The notes beneath the pieces are model-generated. The model was not told the origin of the DNA, made no database searches, and saw only the letters and a list, made by a program, of their open reading frames with translations. From Mycolicibacterium sp. (GTDB lineage: Bacteria; Actinomycetota; Actinomycetes; Mycobacteriales; Mycobacteriaceae), in the NCBI RefSeq assembly GCF_016462545.1, contig NZ_JAEMTA010000052.1, positions 1 to 37,064 on the forward strand: DNA of 37,064 nucleotides, written 5' to 3'. Below are positions 24,589-34,380 of this stretch, piece after piece. The stretch's first letter is position 1. The number at the start of each line of letters is the position of its first letter. A program made the position numbers and the translations under genes.

Positions 24589-27513
24589 TCAGACTGTCGG
24601 GGCGGGTTCGGAATCCTTGGCCGGACTGGGCCATGCTTCGGGCTTGGGTCGCTGCCGCACGTGCGTCGGCCACCAGAACCACTTGCCGAGCATCGCGGCG
24701 ATGGCGGGTGTCATGAAGGACCGGACCACCAACGTGTCGAACAGCAGACCCAGGCCGATCGTGGTGCCGACCTGCCCGATGACCGTGAGACTGCTCACCG
24801 CCATCGACATCATGGTGAAGGCGAAGACCAGGCCAGCCGAGGTCACGACGGATCCGGTGCCGCCCATCGATCTGATGATTCCGGTGTTGATGCCGGCGTG
24901 TATCTCTTCCTTGAATCGAGACACCAGCAGCAGGTTGTAGTCCGCGCCGACCGCCAACAGGATGATCACGGACATTGCCATCACCATCCAGTGCAGCGGG
25001 GTGGCGAGGATGTGCTGCCAGATGAGCACCGACAACCCGAACGACGCCCCGAGCGACAACACCACCGTGCCGACGATCACCGCGGACGCGACGACGGCAC
25101 GCGTGATGAGCAACATGATGATGAAGATGAGGGCCAGCGACGCTATGCCGGCGATGATCAAGTCGAAGACGTTCGCGTCCGACATGTCCTTGAACGTCGC
25201 CGCGGTGCCTGCGAGGTAGATCTTGGACCCCTCGAGCGGCGTGCCCTTGATGGCTTCCTTCGCCGCCTGCTTGATGGCGTCGATGTGCGCGATGCCCTCT
25301 GCGCTCATCGGATCGCCCTCGTGGCTGATGATGAACCGCACCGAGTGCCCGTCGGGCGAGATGAAGTTCTTCATGCCCTTCTTGAACTCGGCATTGTCGA
25401 AGATCTCGGGCGGCAGATAGAACGAGTCGTCGTTCTTCGAGGCGTCGAAGGCCTCGCCCATCGCGGTCGAGTTCTCCTGCATCGCCGCCATCTGGTCCGA
25501 CATGCCCTTTTGGGTCTGATACATCGTCAGCATCATGACCTTCATGGACTTCATGGTGGCCAACATCGGCGGCAGCGACTCCATCAGCTGCGGCATGAGC
25601 CTGTCGAGCGCGTCGAGGTTGGTGACCAAGCCGCCCAGCTGATCGCTGAGGGCGTCGATGCCGTCGAGGGTGTCGAACACCGACCGCGTCGCCCAGCACA
25701 ACGGGATGTCGTAGCAGTGCGGCTCCCAGTAGAGGTAGGCGCGGATGGGTCGGAAGAAGTCGTCGAAGTTGGCGATGTTGTCGCGCAGCTCGTTGGTGGT
25801 CGCGACCATGTCCTTGGTCTTCAGGGTCAGGTCGTGGGTGACGTCGTTGAGCTGCTTCATCAGAACCAACATGTGCTCGAGGTTCTCGATCATGCCCTGC
25901 ATCTCGTCGGCCTGCTTGAGCATGCTGGCGAACGAATCCTGTTGGTATTTCAGGTTCATCTGCTGCGTGGTGCCCTGCATGCTGATCTGGAACGGGATGG
26001 AGGTGTGCTCGATGGGAGTTCCGAGCGGCCGGGTGATCGACTGCACCCGACCGATGCCGGGGGTCCGGAACACGGCCTTGGCGATCTTGTCGATGACCAG
26101 GAAGTCGGCCGAGTTCCGGAGGTCGTGATCGCTCTCGATCATCATCAGCTCGGGGTTCATCCGGGCCTGTGAGAAGTGCCGGTCCGCCGCGGCGTAGCCC
26201 TCGTTGGCGGGCAGGTCGGTGGGCAGGTAATGGCGGTCGTTGTAGTCGGTCTTGTAGCCGGGCAGGGTGAGCAGGCCGACCAGCGACAGCGCGATCGTCG
26301 CAACCAGGATCGGTCCGGGCCAGCGCACGACCAGGGCGCCGATCTTGCGCCACCCGCGGGTACGCAGCGCCCGCTTGGGCTCGAGCAGCCCGAAGCGACT
26401 GGCCACGGTGACCACGGCGGGTCCAAGGCTCAGCGCGCACACGACGACGATGACCATGCCGATGGCAAGTGGGACGCCGAGGGTCTGGAAGTAGGGGAGT
26501 CTGGTGAAGCTCAGGCAGAAGGTCGCGCCGGCAATCGTCAGGCCGGAGCCCAGCACCACGTGGGCGGTGCCGTTGAACATCGTGAAGTAGGCGTCTTCCT
26601 TGCTCTCACCCAGACTTCGCGCTTCCTGATATCGGCCAAGGAGGAAGATGGCGTAGTCCGTCGCCGCGGCTATCGCGAGGGTGACCAGGAGGTTGGTCGC
26701 GAAGGTGGAGAGCCCGATGATCTCGTGGAAGCCGAGGAAGGCGACGATGCCGCGGGCGGCGGCGAGTTCGAGCACCACCATGACGAGCACGAGCAGCACG
26801 GTCACTATCGACCGGTAGACCAACAGCAGCATCACGATGATCACGACGAAGGTGACGCTCTCGATGAGCTTCATGCTGTTGTCGCTGGCGATGTGCTGGT
26901 CGGCCTGCAACGCCGAGGGTCCGGTGACGTAGGCCTTGATCCCGTTCGGCGGGGTCATGCCGGCGACGATCTTCTGCACGGCCTCGACCGAGTCGTTGGC
27001 CAGCGCCTCGCCCATGTTGCCGGCGAGGTACACCTGGAAGTACATGGCCTTGCCGTCGTTGCTCTGCGATCCCGCCGCTGTCAGTGGATCGCTCCACATG
27101 TCGTTGACGTGTTCGACGTGCTTGGTGTCGGCCTCGAGCTTGCGGACCAGCTCGTCGTAGTAATCGTGCGATTCCTGGCCGAGCTTGTCCTGGCCCTCCA
27201 GCACGATCATCACGGAGCTGTTGGACTTGAACTCCTTGAACGTCTCGCCGACGTGCTGCATCGAGATCACCGACGGCGCGTCGTTCGGGCTCATCGAGAC
27301 CGACCGCAGCTTGCCGACCTCTTCGAGCTGCGGCGTGACCTGCGGGATGTTCATCACGGCGATGATGACGATCCAGCCGAGGATGACCGGGAGCGCGAGG
27401 GTGCGGATCAGCTTCGGCAGGCGGTGGCGGGTCGGATTCACCGCCGGGCCCGACGTCGGGATCGCGTCGGTCGTCGGTTCGTGGTCGGGCGCGCGGTGAG
27501 TGGGTCCGCTCAT
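24589..27513 (-). CDS. MmpL-family RND transporter (MmpL4/MmpL5 type)
   Basis: This is a 974-residue inner-membrane proton-driven exporter. The first TM helix lies near 35-53, a periplasmic domain follows, and TM2-6 contain the proton-relay motif ATDYAIFLLGRYQEAR. A second long periplasmic domain precedes TM8-12 with GADYNLLLVSRFKEE. The second periplasmic domain has a long Met/Gln/Leu-rich helical hairpin (from about 520 to 710) with a paired-Cys tip (HCYDIPLC). This is the coiled-coil extension of siderophore-class MmpL4/MmpL5 proteins. The ATG overlaps the mmpS stop (ATGA). With MmpS upstream and the Rv0455c-like protein downstream, export of a mycobactin-type siderophore is the best inference. 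Glycopeptidolipid export by other MmpS4/L4 members is the main alternative. Confidence 0.93.
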   Translation of the reverse strand: MSGPTHRAPDHEPTTDAIPTSGPAVNPTRHRLPKLIRTLALPVILGWIVIIAVMNIPQVTPQLEEVGKLRSVSMSPNDAPSVISMQHVGETFKEFKSNSSVMIVLEGQDKLGQESHDYYDELVRKLEADTKHVEHVNDMWSDPLTAAGSQSNDGKAMYFQVYLAGNMGEALANDSVEAVQKIVAGMTPPNGIKAYVTGPSALQADQHIASDNSMKLIESVTFVVIIVMLLLVYRSIVTVLLVLVMVVLELAAARGIVAFLGFHEIIGLSTFATNLLVTLAIAAATDYAIFLLGRYQEARSLGESKEDAYFTMFNGTAHVVLGSGLTIAGATFCLSFTRLPYFQTLGVPLAIGMVIVVVCALSLGPAVVTVASRFGLLEPKRALRTRGWRKIGALVVRWPGPILVATIALSLVGLLTLPGYKTDYNDRHYLPTDLPANEGYAAADRHFSQARMNPELMMIESDHDLRNSADFLVIDKIAKAVFRTPGIGRVQSITRPLGTPIEHTSIPFQISMQGTTQQMNLKYQQDSFASMLKQADEMQGMIENLEHMLVLMKQLNDVTHDLTLKTKDMVATTNELRDNIANFDDFFRPIRAYLYWEPHCYDIPLCWATRSVFDTLDGIDALSDQLGGLVTNLDALDRLMPQLMESLPPMLATMKSMKVMMLTMYQTQKGMSDQMAAMQENSTAMGEAFDASKNDDSFYLPPEIFDNAEFKKGMKNFISPDGHSVRFIISHEGDPMSAEGIAHIDAIKQAAKEAIKGTPLEGSKIYLAGTAATFKDMSDANVFDLIIAGIASLALIFIIMLLITRAVVASAVIVGTVVLSLGASFGLSVLIWQHILATPLHWMVMAMSVIILLAVGADYNLLLVSRFKEEIHAGINTGIIRSMGGTGSVVTSAGLVFAFTMMSMAVSSLTVIGQVGTTIGLGLLFDTLVVRSFMTPAIAAMLGKWFWWPTHVRQRPKPEAWPSPAKDSEPAPTV

Positions 27514-27938
27514 GCGTTCTTCACCAGGCAGAAGGTCTGGGCGTTCACTCCGTCGGTGGTCTTCTCATCCTTGACTTCGTCGTCGACCGTGATGCGGCAG
27601 GAGACGGAATTGCCATCGCCCTGGGCCACGATGTTCGGCAGCACCGATGGCGCCGTGGTGCTCAACGTCAGGGACCAGGGCAGGGCGGCACCGTCCACCC
27701 GCACCGGCTTGGAGTCCAGGTCGAGGTAGTTGATGTCCGCGTACGACCCGTTGCCGAAGATCTCGTACTTCACGACCTTGGGGTTGAACGGCTCGGCGTC
27801 GTCGGCGAAGTTCTTGGGCGTGACCAGAATTCCGTCGGCTCCGAAGAAGGTGCGCACGCGGCTCACCGTGAAGCCGGCGATCACGACCACGATGATGATC
27901 ACGATCGGGATCCATGCTCTGCGCAAAACCTTGGTCAT
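27510..27938 (-). CDS. MmpS-family accessory membrane protein
   Basis: The 142-residue protein has a short cytoplasmic N-terminus (TKVLRRAW), one TM helix (IPIVIIIVVVIAGFTVSRV) and a periplasmic beta domain. The domain includes KYEIFGNGSYADINYLD, LPWSLTLSTTAPS and two Cys (in SVSCRITVD and TFCLVKNA) that can pair. These are the standard MmpS landmarks. MmpS proteins associate with their cognate MmpL as periplasmic adaptors. The ATG at 27938 is preferred; an ATG at 27953 would add five residues. The gene is first in the mmpS-mmpL-Rv0455c-like operon and overlaps mmpL by four bases. Confidence 0.93.
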   Translation of the reverse strand: MTKVLRRAWIPIVIIIVVVIAGFTVSRVRTFFGADGILVTPKNFADDAEPFNPKVVKYEIFGNGSYADINYLDLDSKPVRVDGAALPWSLTLSTTAPSVLPNIVAQGDGNSVSCRITVDDEVKDEKTTDGVNAQTFCLVKNA

Positions 27939-27974
27939 AACCCCTACCCACAATGGCTACCTGAGATTGAAATG

Positions 27975-27993
27975 AGAGATTAGCCTATATAAC
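27975..27993. promoter_or_regulatory. divergent promoter with degenerate IdeR-like box
   Basis: The sequence AGAGATTAGCCTATATAAC carries the central TTAGCCTA of the IdeR iron box but matches only about 11 of 19 consensus positions overall. On the reverse strand, TAGGCT and TAATCT within it can act as -10 elements for mmpS. On the forward strand TATAAC can serve the DUF732-like gene. Iron control is possible but weakly supported. Confidence 0.3.
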
Positions 27994-28124
27994 TGTATGG
28001 TGGATAACCGCGAGGTGTGGGCAAATGGACGATTAGGCGTGACCTCTAGCGCAACGGCCCTGGCGTGTGACGCAGACAACCCGAATCACGCACTCGCGCA
28101 ACGTATTTCAGATCGACGATGGGA

Positions 28125-28534
28125 TTCGGCCATGAGGGCCTTCATGCGGACTGGACTTGCTGCGGCGGCGATTGCTGCCTTCTCGTTGGCTGCGGCCGGG
28201 GTGGGGGTGGCGAACGCCGATCCCGACACCGATTTCGCCAACGAGTTGCACGTGTATGGCATCTACGGTCCGAAGGACTACAACGCGTGGATCGGCAAGA
28301 TCGAGTGCAAGCGGTTGCGGACGGGGTTGGATGCCAACGCGACCGAGGCGGCGGTGTTCTTGAAGACGAATTTGCCGCGGGGGACCTCCGAGCAGTCGAT
28401 CTACCAGTTCCTCTCGGCGGGCATCAACTACTACTGCCCGGATCAGCGTCCGGTGGTCGACAGCTTGGCGGGCGTGCCGCAGGCGACGCCGGCTCCGGTC
28501 GGCGCACCCCTTCCCGCCGAGCAGGGCTGACGCG
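28125..28534 (+). repeat. 410-bp perfect direct repeat, copy 1
   Basis: Every base matches 28966-29375. The repeat starts seven bases before the ATG of the DUF732-like gene and ends four bases after its stop; flanks on both sides differ at once. Confidence 0.97.
28132..28530 (+). CDS. small secreted DUF732-like protein, copy 1
   Basis: The 132-residue protein has an Ala-rich signal peptide cleaved at VANA|DP (29/30). The mature helical domain has cysteines at 59 (KIECKR) and 102 (YYCPD) placed like the single disulfide of DUF732 proteins, and a C-terminal Pro/Ala tail. The segments DFANELHVYGIYGPKDYNAW and GTSEQSIYQFLSAGINYYCP fit the DUF732 pattern of a helical bundle. The ATG at 28132 is chosen because it begins the signal peptide; the frame is open to 27997, but the extra 45 residues do not look like a protein start. 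The whole gene lies in a 410-bp repeat identical to copy 2. Function unknown. Confidence 0.85.
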   Translation: MRAFMRTGLAAAAIAAFSLAAAGVGVANADPDTDFANELHVYGIYGPKDYNAWIGKIECKRLRTGLDANATEAAVFLKTNLPRGTSEQSIYQFLSAGINYYCPDQRPVVDSLAGVPQATPAPVGAPLPAEQG

Positions 28535-28555
28535 AGCGCTGGCCCGCCGTCGCGG

Positions 28556-28828
28556 CTAGCCGCCGCCGGTGTTGATGTTCGACGACAGGGTGAGGAACTG
28601 GCCGTTCTTCCAGACGCCCCAGCGGCCGCCCCACATCGAGGTCCACACCACGGGCTCGCCGTCCCAGAATTCAGCCGTCTTTCGCGGCGCATTCGGCGGC
28701 GGCACCTCACCCTGTCCGGGTGGCGGAGGCGGCGGATCCGCGCTCGCCACGGCGGCGCCCCCGAGCACGGCGGCGGACAGACCGACGGCGACCGCGACGG
28801 CAGAGATGGTGGTCTTGATCATGGGCAT
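28556..28828 (-). CDS. small secreted proline/tryptophan-containing protein
   Basis: The 90-residue protein has a signal peptide ending at AVASA|DP (about 30), then a Pro-rich linker (PPPPPPGQGEVPPPN). A short globular part of about 40 residues is rich in Trp and Gly (EFWDGEPVVWTSMWGGRWGVWKNG). No Cys is present in the mature chain. It lies antisense between the two identical DUF732-like copies. The ATG at 28828 has GGAG eight bases upstream; the second ATG at 28822 is also possible. No family or function is recognised, but signal peptide, composition and start context support a real gene. Confidence 0.75.
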   Translation of the reverse strand: MPMIKTTISAVAVAVGLSAAVLGGAAVASADPPPPPPGQGEVPPPNAPRKTAEFWDGEPVVWTSMWGGRWGVWKNGQFLTLSSNINTGGG

Positions 28829-28965
28829 CAGCGTGGCTCCAGCGTTGACGGCGTCGAATACTTAGCAGGCATAACCACGTTACTTCATCGCCAAACTCTT
28901 GGGGTACCACGCGAAGTGTCCGAGGCCGGGAGTGGTCGGGCAACGGGAGCCAACCAGCGATACGC

Positions 28966-29375
28966 TTCGGCCATGAGGGCCTTCATGCGGACTGGACTTG
29001 CTGCGGCGGCGATTGCTGCCTTCTCGTTGGCTGCGGCCGGGGTGGGGGTGGCGAACGCCGATCCCGACACCGATTTCGCCAACGAGTTGCACGTGTATGG
29101 CATCTACGGTCCGAAGGACTACAACGCGTGGATCGGCAAGATCGAGTGCAAGCGGTTGCGGACGGGGTTGGATGCCAACGCGACCGAGGCGGCGGTGTTC
29201 TTGAAGACGAATTTGCCGCGGGGGACCTCCGAGCAGTCGATCTACCAGTTCCTCTCGGCGGGCATCAACTACTACTGCCCGGATCAGCGTCCGGTGGTCG
29301 ACAGCTTGGCGGGCGTGCCGCAGGCGACGCCGGCTCCGGTCGGCGCACCCCTTCCCGCCGAGCAGGGCTGACGCG
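28966..29375 (+). repeat. 410-bp perfect direct repeat, copy 2
   Basis: Identical to 28125-28534 at all 410 positions, offset by 841 bases. The intervening 431 bases carry the antisense secreted-protein gene. Confidence 0.97.
28973..29371 (+). CDS. small secreted DUF732-like protein, copy 2
   Basis: This 132-residue protein is identical to that of copy 1, including the VANA|DP signal cleavage site and Cys59/Cys102. Upstream sequence differs from that of copy 1, so the two genes probably have separate promoters and may respond to different signals while making the same product. No Shine-Dalgarno is obvious; GGGAG at about 28945 is too far away. A bidirectional hairpin lies 30 bases after the stop. 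Perfect identity, including third codon positions, points to a very recent duplication or ongoing gene conversion. Confidence 0.85.
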   Translation: MRAFMRTGLAAAAIAAFSLAAAGVGVANADPDTDFANELHVYGIYGPKDYNAWIGKIECKRLRTGLDANATEAAVFLKTNLPRGTSEQSIYQFLSAGINYYCPDQRPVVDSLAGVPQATPAPVGAPLPAEQG

Positions 29376-29412
29376 CGTCGCCGCGGTCTGGCCCCCACCT
29401 GTTCGGTGACCG

Positions 29413-31902
<2,490 letters not shown>

Positions 31903-31991
31903 CGCGCGATTGTGGCAGCTAGGCGTGCACGGCGCACTCGCAGTGGACATCGCAACGGTGAACGCCCCGCCACCAGCGAGTGACGCTGCCG

Positions 31992-32732
31992 CTAGCCCGC
32001 GCCCTTGCCGTTGTCGACGCGATACACCGCGCCGTGGACGGCCGCCGCGTCGTCGCTGGCCAGGAACGCGATCGCCTTGGCGACGTCGACGGTCTCCATG
32101 AACCCTCGGGGCGAGGCGATCCGCATGATGAGATCCCAGTCCGCGTTCTCCGGTGCCTGGAACTCGGTGGCCTGCGCCGTCGGCATGCCACCGGGGCAGA
32201 CCACGTTGACGCGCAGCTTGTCCTTGGTGAACTCGACGGCCAGGGCGCGGGTCAACCCGACCAGGCCGTGTTTGGCGGCGCAGTACCCCGCCGAGTAGAC
32301 CTCGCCTTCGACGCCCGCGATCGAGGCGACGTTGACGATGTTGCCGCCGGCCTCGAGCAGGTGCGGCAGAGCTGCACGACAGAGGTAGAACGGGCCGTTG
32401 AGGTTCACCGCCAGATCGTGTTCCCAGTCCTCGTCGGACATGGTCGGCGTGTGCCGCATCTGGTGGAACCCGGCCACGTTCACCAGGACGTCCAGCCTGC
32501 CGAACGCCGAGACGCAGTCGGCCACCGCCTGCTTGCACGCGGCTGGCGTGGTGATGTCGACCGACGAGTACCTGCCGCCGGGCACGTCGGCGAACACTTC
32601 GGCCATCCGCTCGGCGTCGCGGGCGATGCCAAACACCGAGGCGCCGCGCTCGGCAAAGAGCTTGGCCGTCGCGGCCCCAAGTCCGGCAGAGGTTCCGGTG
32701 ATCAATGCGACCTTGTTGGTCAGAGCAGTCAT
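31992..32732 (-). CDS. classical SDR-family oxidoreductase
   Basis: The 246-residue NAD(P)-dependent dehydrogenase has TGTSAGLG (cofactor loop), NVAG, catalytic Ser in NVASIAG, and YCAAK with Tyr and Lys, followed by PGGMPT. All catalytic residues are intact. The substrate is unknown; 3-oxoacyl or secondary-alcohol substrates are usual for the class. AGAAGG stands eight bases before the ATG. It is upstream of glgP on the same strand with an 89-base gap, and divergent from a secreted-protein gene 43 bases away. Confidence 0.92.
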   Translation of the reverse strand: MTALTNKVALITGTSAGLGAATAKLFAERGASVFGIARDAERMAEVFADVPGGRYSSVDITTPAACKQAVADCVSAFGRLDVLVNVAGFHQMRHTPTMSDEDWEHDLAVNLNGPFYLCRAALPHLLEAGGNIVNVASIAGVEGEVYSAGYCAAKHGLVGLTRALAVEFTKDKLRVNVVCPGGMPTAQATEFQAPENADWDLIMRIASPRGFMETVDVAKAIAFLASDDAAAVHGAVYRVDNGKGAG

Positions 32733-32775
32733 GTTTGCACCTTCTCACGTCTGCCGCGGTGCGATACTCGATCCC

Positions 32776-33306
32776 ATGACGATCGCCAGGGTGCTCGCCG
32801 TCGCTGCCGTCTTGACGAGTTCACTGCTCGGGCTGGCGGGTCCGGCTCGGGCGGACCAGGTGATGCAAGGCGTGTACAGCTACACGCAAGGCGACGTGCA
32901 CGCCCAGTGGATCATCTACCCGAGCTGCGTTCCCACCGTCGGAGACCTTCGCGACAACCTCGAACTACCCGTAGCCTGCCGGCTCCACGTCGGGCCGATG
33001 CCGTCGTCGTTGGTCAGCGGCGGCGACGCCCGCCTGACCGGTGGCCAGTGGGAGTTCACCACCAACATCAAGGACGGCATGCCGTGCCCGGACGGCAGCA
33101 CGGCGCCGATCCAGGAGACCTACCAGTTCGACGATCTCACGATGACGGGGACCCGGTCGGTCAGCAACACCAGAGCCTGCAACGGCGAGGTGGCCCCGAA
33201 CCTCGTCAAGTACCCCTTCACCCTCGCGTTCCAGGAGCCGCTCCCCATCCCGGTCGACCGGTATCCGCTCGACTGCGACCCCGGCGGCCTGAAGCGGTGC
33301 CGCTGA
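32776..33306 (+). CDS. secreted Cys-containing protein, unknown function
   Basis: The 176-residue protein begins with a signal peptide ending at GPARA|DQ (about 26). The mature part is beta-rich (VMQGVYSYTQGDVHAQWIIYPSC) with six cysteines (SC, AC, PC, AC, DC and RC), suggesting up to three disulfides. Such single-domain exported proteins are common in mycobacteria, and no defined family is recognised. The ATG at 32776 is chosen because it starts the signal peptide; the open frame upstream to 32398 lies over the SDR gene. Its stop overlaps the ATG of the next gene by one base, so the two are probably cotranscribed. Confidence 0.82.
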   Translation: MTIARVLAVAAVLTSSLLGLAGPARADQVMQGVYSYTQGDVHAQWIIYPSCVPTVGDLRDNLELPVACRLHVGPMPSSLVSGGDARLTGGQWEFTTNIKDGMPCPDGSTAPIQETYQFDDLTMTGTRSVSNTRACNGEVAPNLVKYPFTLAFQEPLPIPVDRYPLDCDPGGLKRCR

Positions 33307-34379
33307 TGACCAAGCGGATCGTCGTGTTCGGCACGGGCTTCGTCGGGCGGATGGTGATCGCCGAGATCGTCAAGCACCCCCTCTTCGACCTCGTCGGCGT
33401 CGGCGTGAGCAATCCCGAGAAGGTGGGCCGCGACGTGGGCGAGGTCTGCGGTCTCGGTGCTCCGATCGGACTGATCGCCACCGACGACGTGGATGCCCTC
33501 ATCGCGCTCACACCGGACGCGGTGGTGCACTACGGGCCGACGGCCGCGCACGCCGACGACAACATCGAGCTCATCACCCGATTCCTCAGGGCCGGCATCG
33601 ACGTGTGTTCGACGTCGATGACGCCGTGGGTGTGGCCAGCGATGCACCTCAACCCGCCGAACTGGATTCAGCCGATCACCGATGCCTGTGAGGCGGGCCA
33701 GTCGTCGTGCTTCACCACCGGCATCGACCCGGGCTTCGCCAACGACCTGTTCCCGATGACGTTGATGGGACTGTGTTCCGAGATCCGCACGGTGCGCGCC
33801 TCCGAAATACTCGACTACACCAACTACGAGGGCGACTACGAGTTCGAGATGGGCATCGGCATGCCGCCGGAGCACCGGCCGCTGCTCGAGACACCGGACA
33901 TCCTGGTCTTCGCCTGGGGCGCAACGGTGCCGATGATCGCGCACGCTGCGGGCATCGAGCTCGACGAGATCACCACGACCTGGGACAAGTGGGTGACTCC
34001 CGAGGAGCGCAAGACGGTCAAGGGCGTCATCGCCCCCGGCAACGTCGCCGCGGTCCGGTTCACCATCAACGGCGTCTACCGGGGGGAGACGCGCATCCAA
34101 CTGGAGCACGTCAACAGGATCGGAGCGGATGCCGCACCGGACTGGCCGTCGGGGACCGAGAACGACGTGTACCGGGTCGACATCGAGGGCACCCCGAGCA
34201 TCTTTCAGGAGACGGCATTCCGGTTCACCGACGGCTCGGGCCGCGACGCCGCGGCGGCGGGCTGCCTCGCCACCGGACTCCGCGCACTCAACGCCGTACC
34301 CGCCGTGAATGACCTCCCGCCGGGGTGGGTGACCCCTCTGGATCTTCCGTTGATTGCTGGGCAGGGCACAATTCGATGA
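33306..34379 (+). CDS. DapB-like NAD(P)-binding dehydrogenase
   Basis: The 357-residue protein starts with a Rossmann fold (IVVFGTGFVGRMVIAEI) and VVHYGPTAAHADDNIELI, as in the N-terminal domain of dihydrodipicolinate reductase and related 2,4-diaminopentanoate dehydrogenases. It is longer than true DapB (about 245-270 residues) and lacks an obvious DapB catalytic His-His motif. The segment GIDPGFANDLFPM is a hallmark of this broader mycobacterial family. The substrate is unknown; amino-acid or carbonyl-group reduction is likely. It overlaps the preceding secreted-protein gene by one base, and one base separates it from the following Hsp70-like gene. Confidence 0.87.
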   Translation: MTKRIVVFGTGFVGRMVIAEIVKHPLFDLVGVGVSNPEKVGRDVGEVCGLGAPIGLIATDDVDALIALTPDAVVHYGPTAAHADDNIELITRFLRAGIDVCSTSMTPWVWPAMHLNPPNWIQPITDACEAGQSSCFTTGIDPGFANDLFPMTLMGLCSEIRTVRASEILDYTNYEGDYEFEMGIGMPPEHRPLLETPDILVFAWGATVPMIAHAAGIELDEITTTWDKWVTPEERKTVKGVIAPGNVAAVRFTINGVYRGETRIQLEHVNRIGADAAPDWPSGTENDVYRVDIEGTPSIFQETAFRFTDGSGRDAAAAGCLATGLRALNAVPAVNDLPPGWVTPLDLPLIAGQGTIR

Positions 34380-34380
34380 C

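Noticed and set aside
24578..26440. Open frame extending the Rv0455c-like protein by hundreds of residues
   Set aside because: It is a shadow frame of mmpL with His/Arg-rich composition; the real start has a signal peptide and a Shine-Dalgarno at 24577.
24661..27729. Long forward-strand open frames opposite mmpL
   Set aside because: They are antisense shadows typical of high-GC genes, with low-complexity Gly/Arg/His composition and no motifs.
28552..28563. 12-bp palindrome GCGGCTAGCCGC at the end of the antisense secreted-protein gene
   Set aside because: It has no loop and includes the stop codon; probably chance in G/C-rich sequence.
31903..32748. Open frame extending glycogen phosphorylase upstream
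   Set aside because: It lies on the SDR gene in another frame and has no protein-like character; phosphorylase length is normal from 31902.
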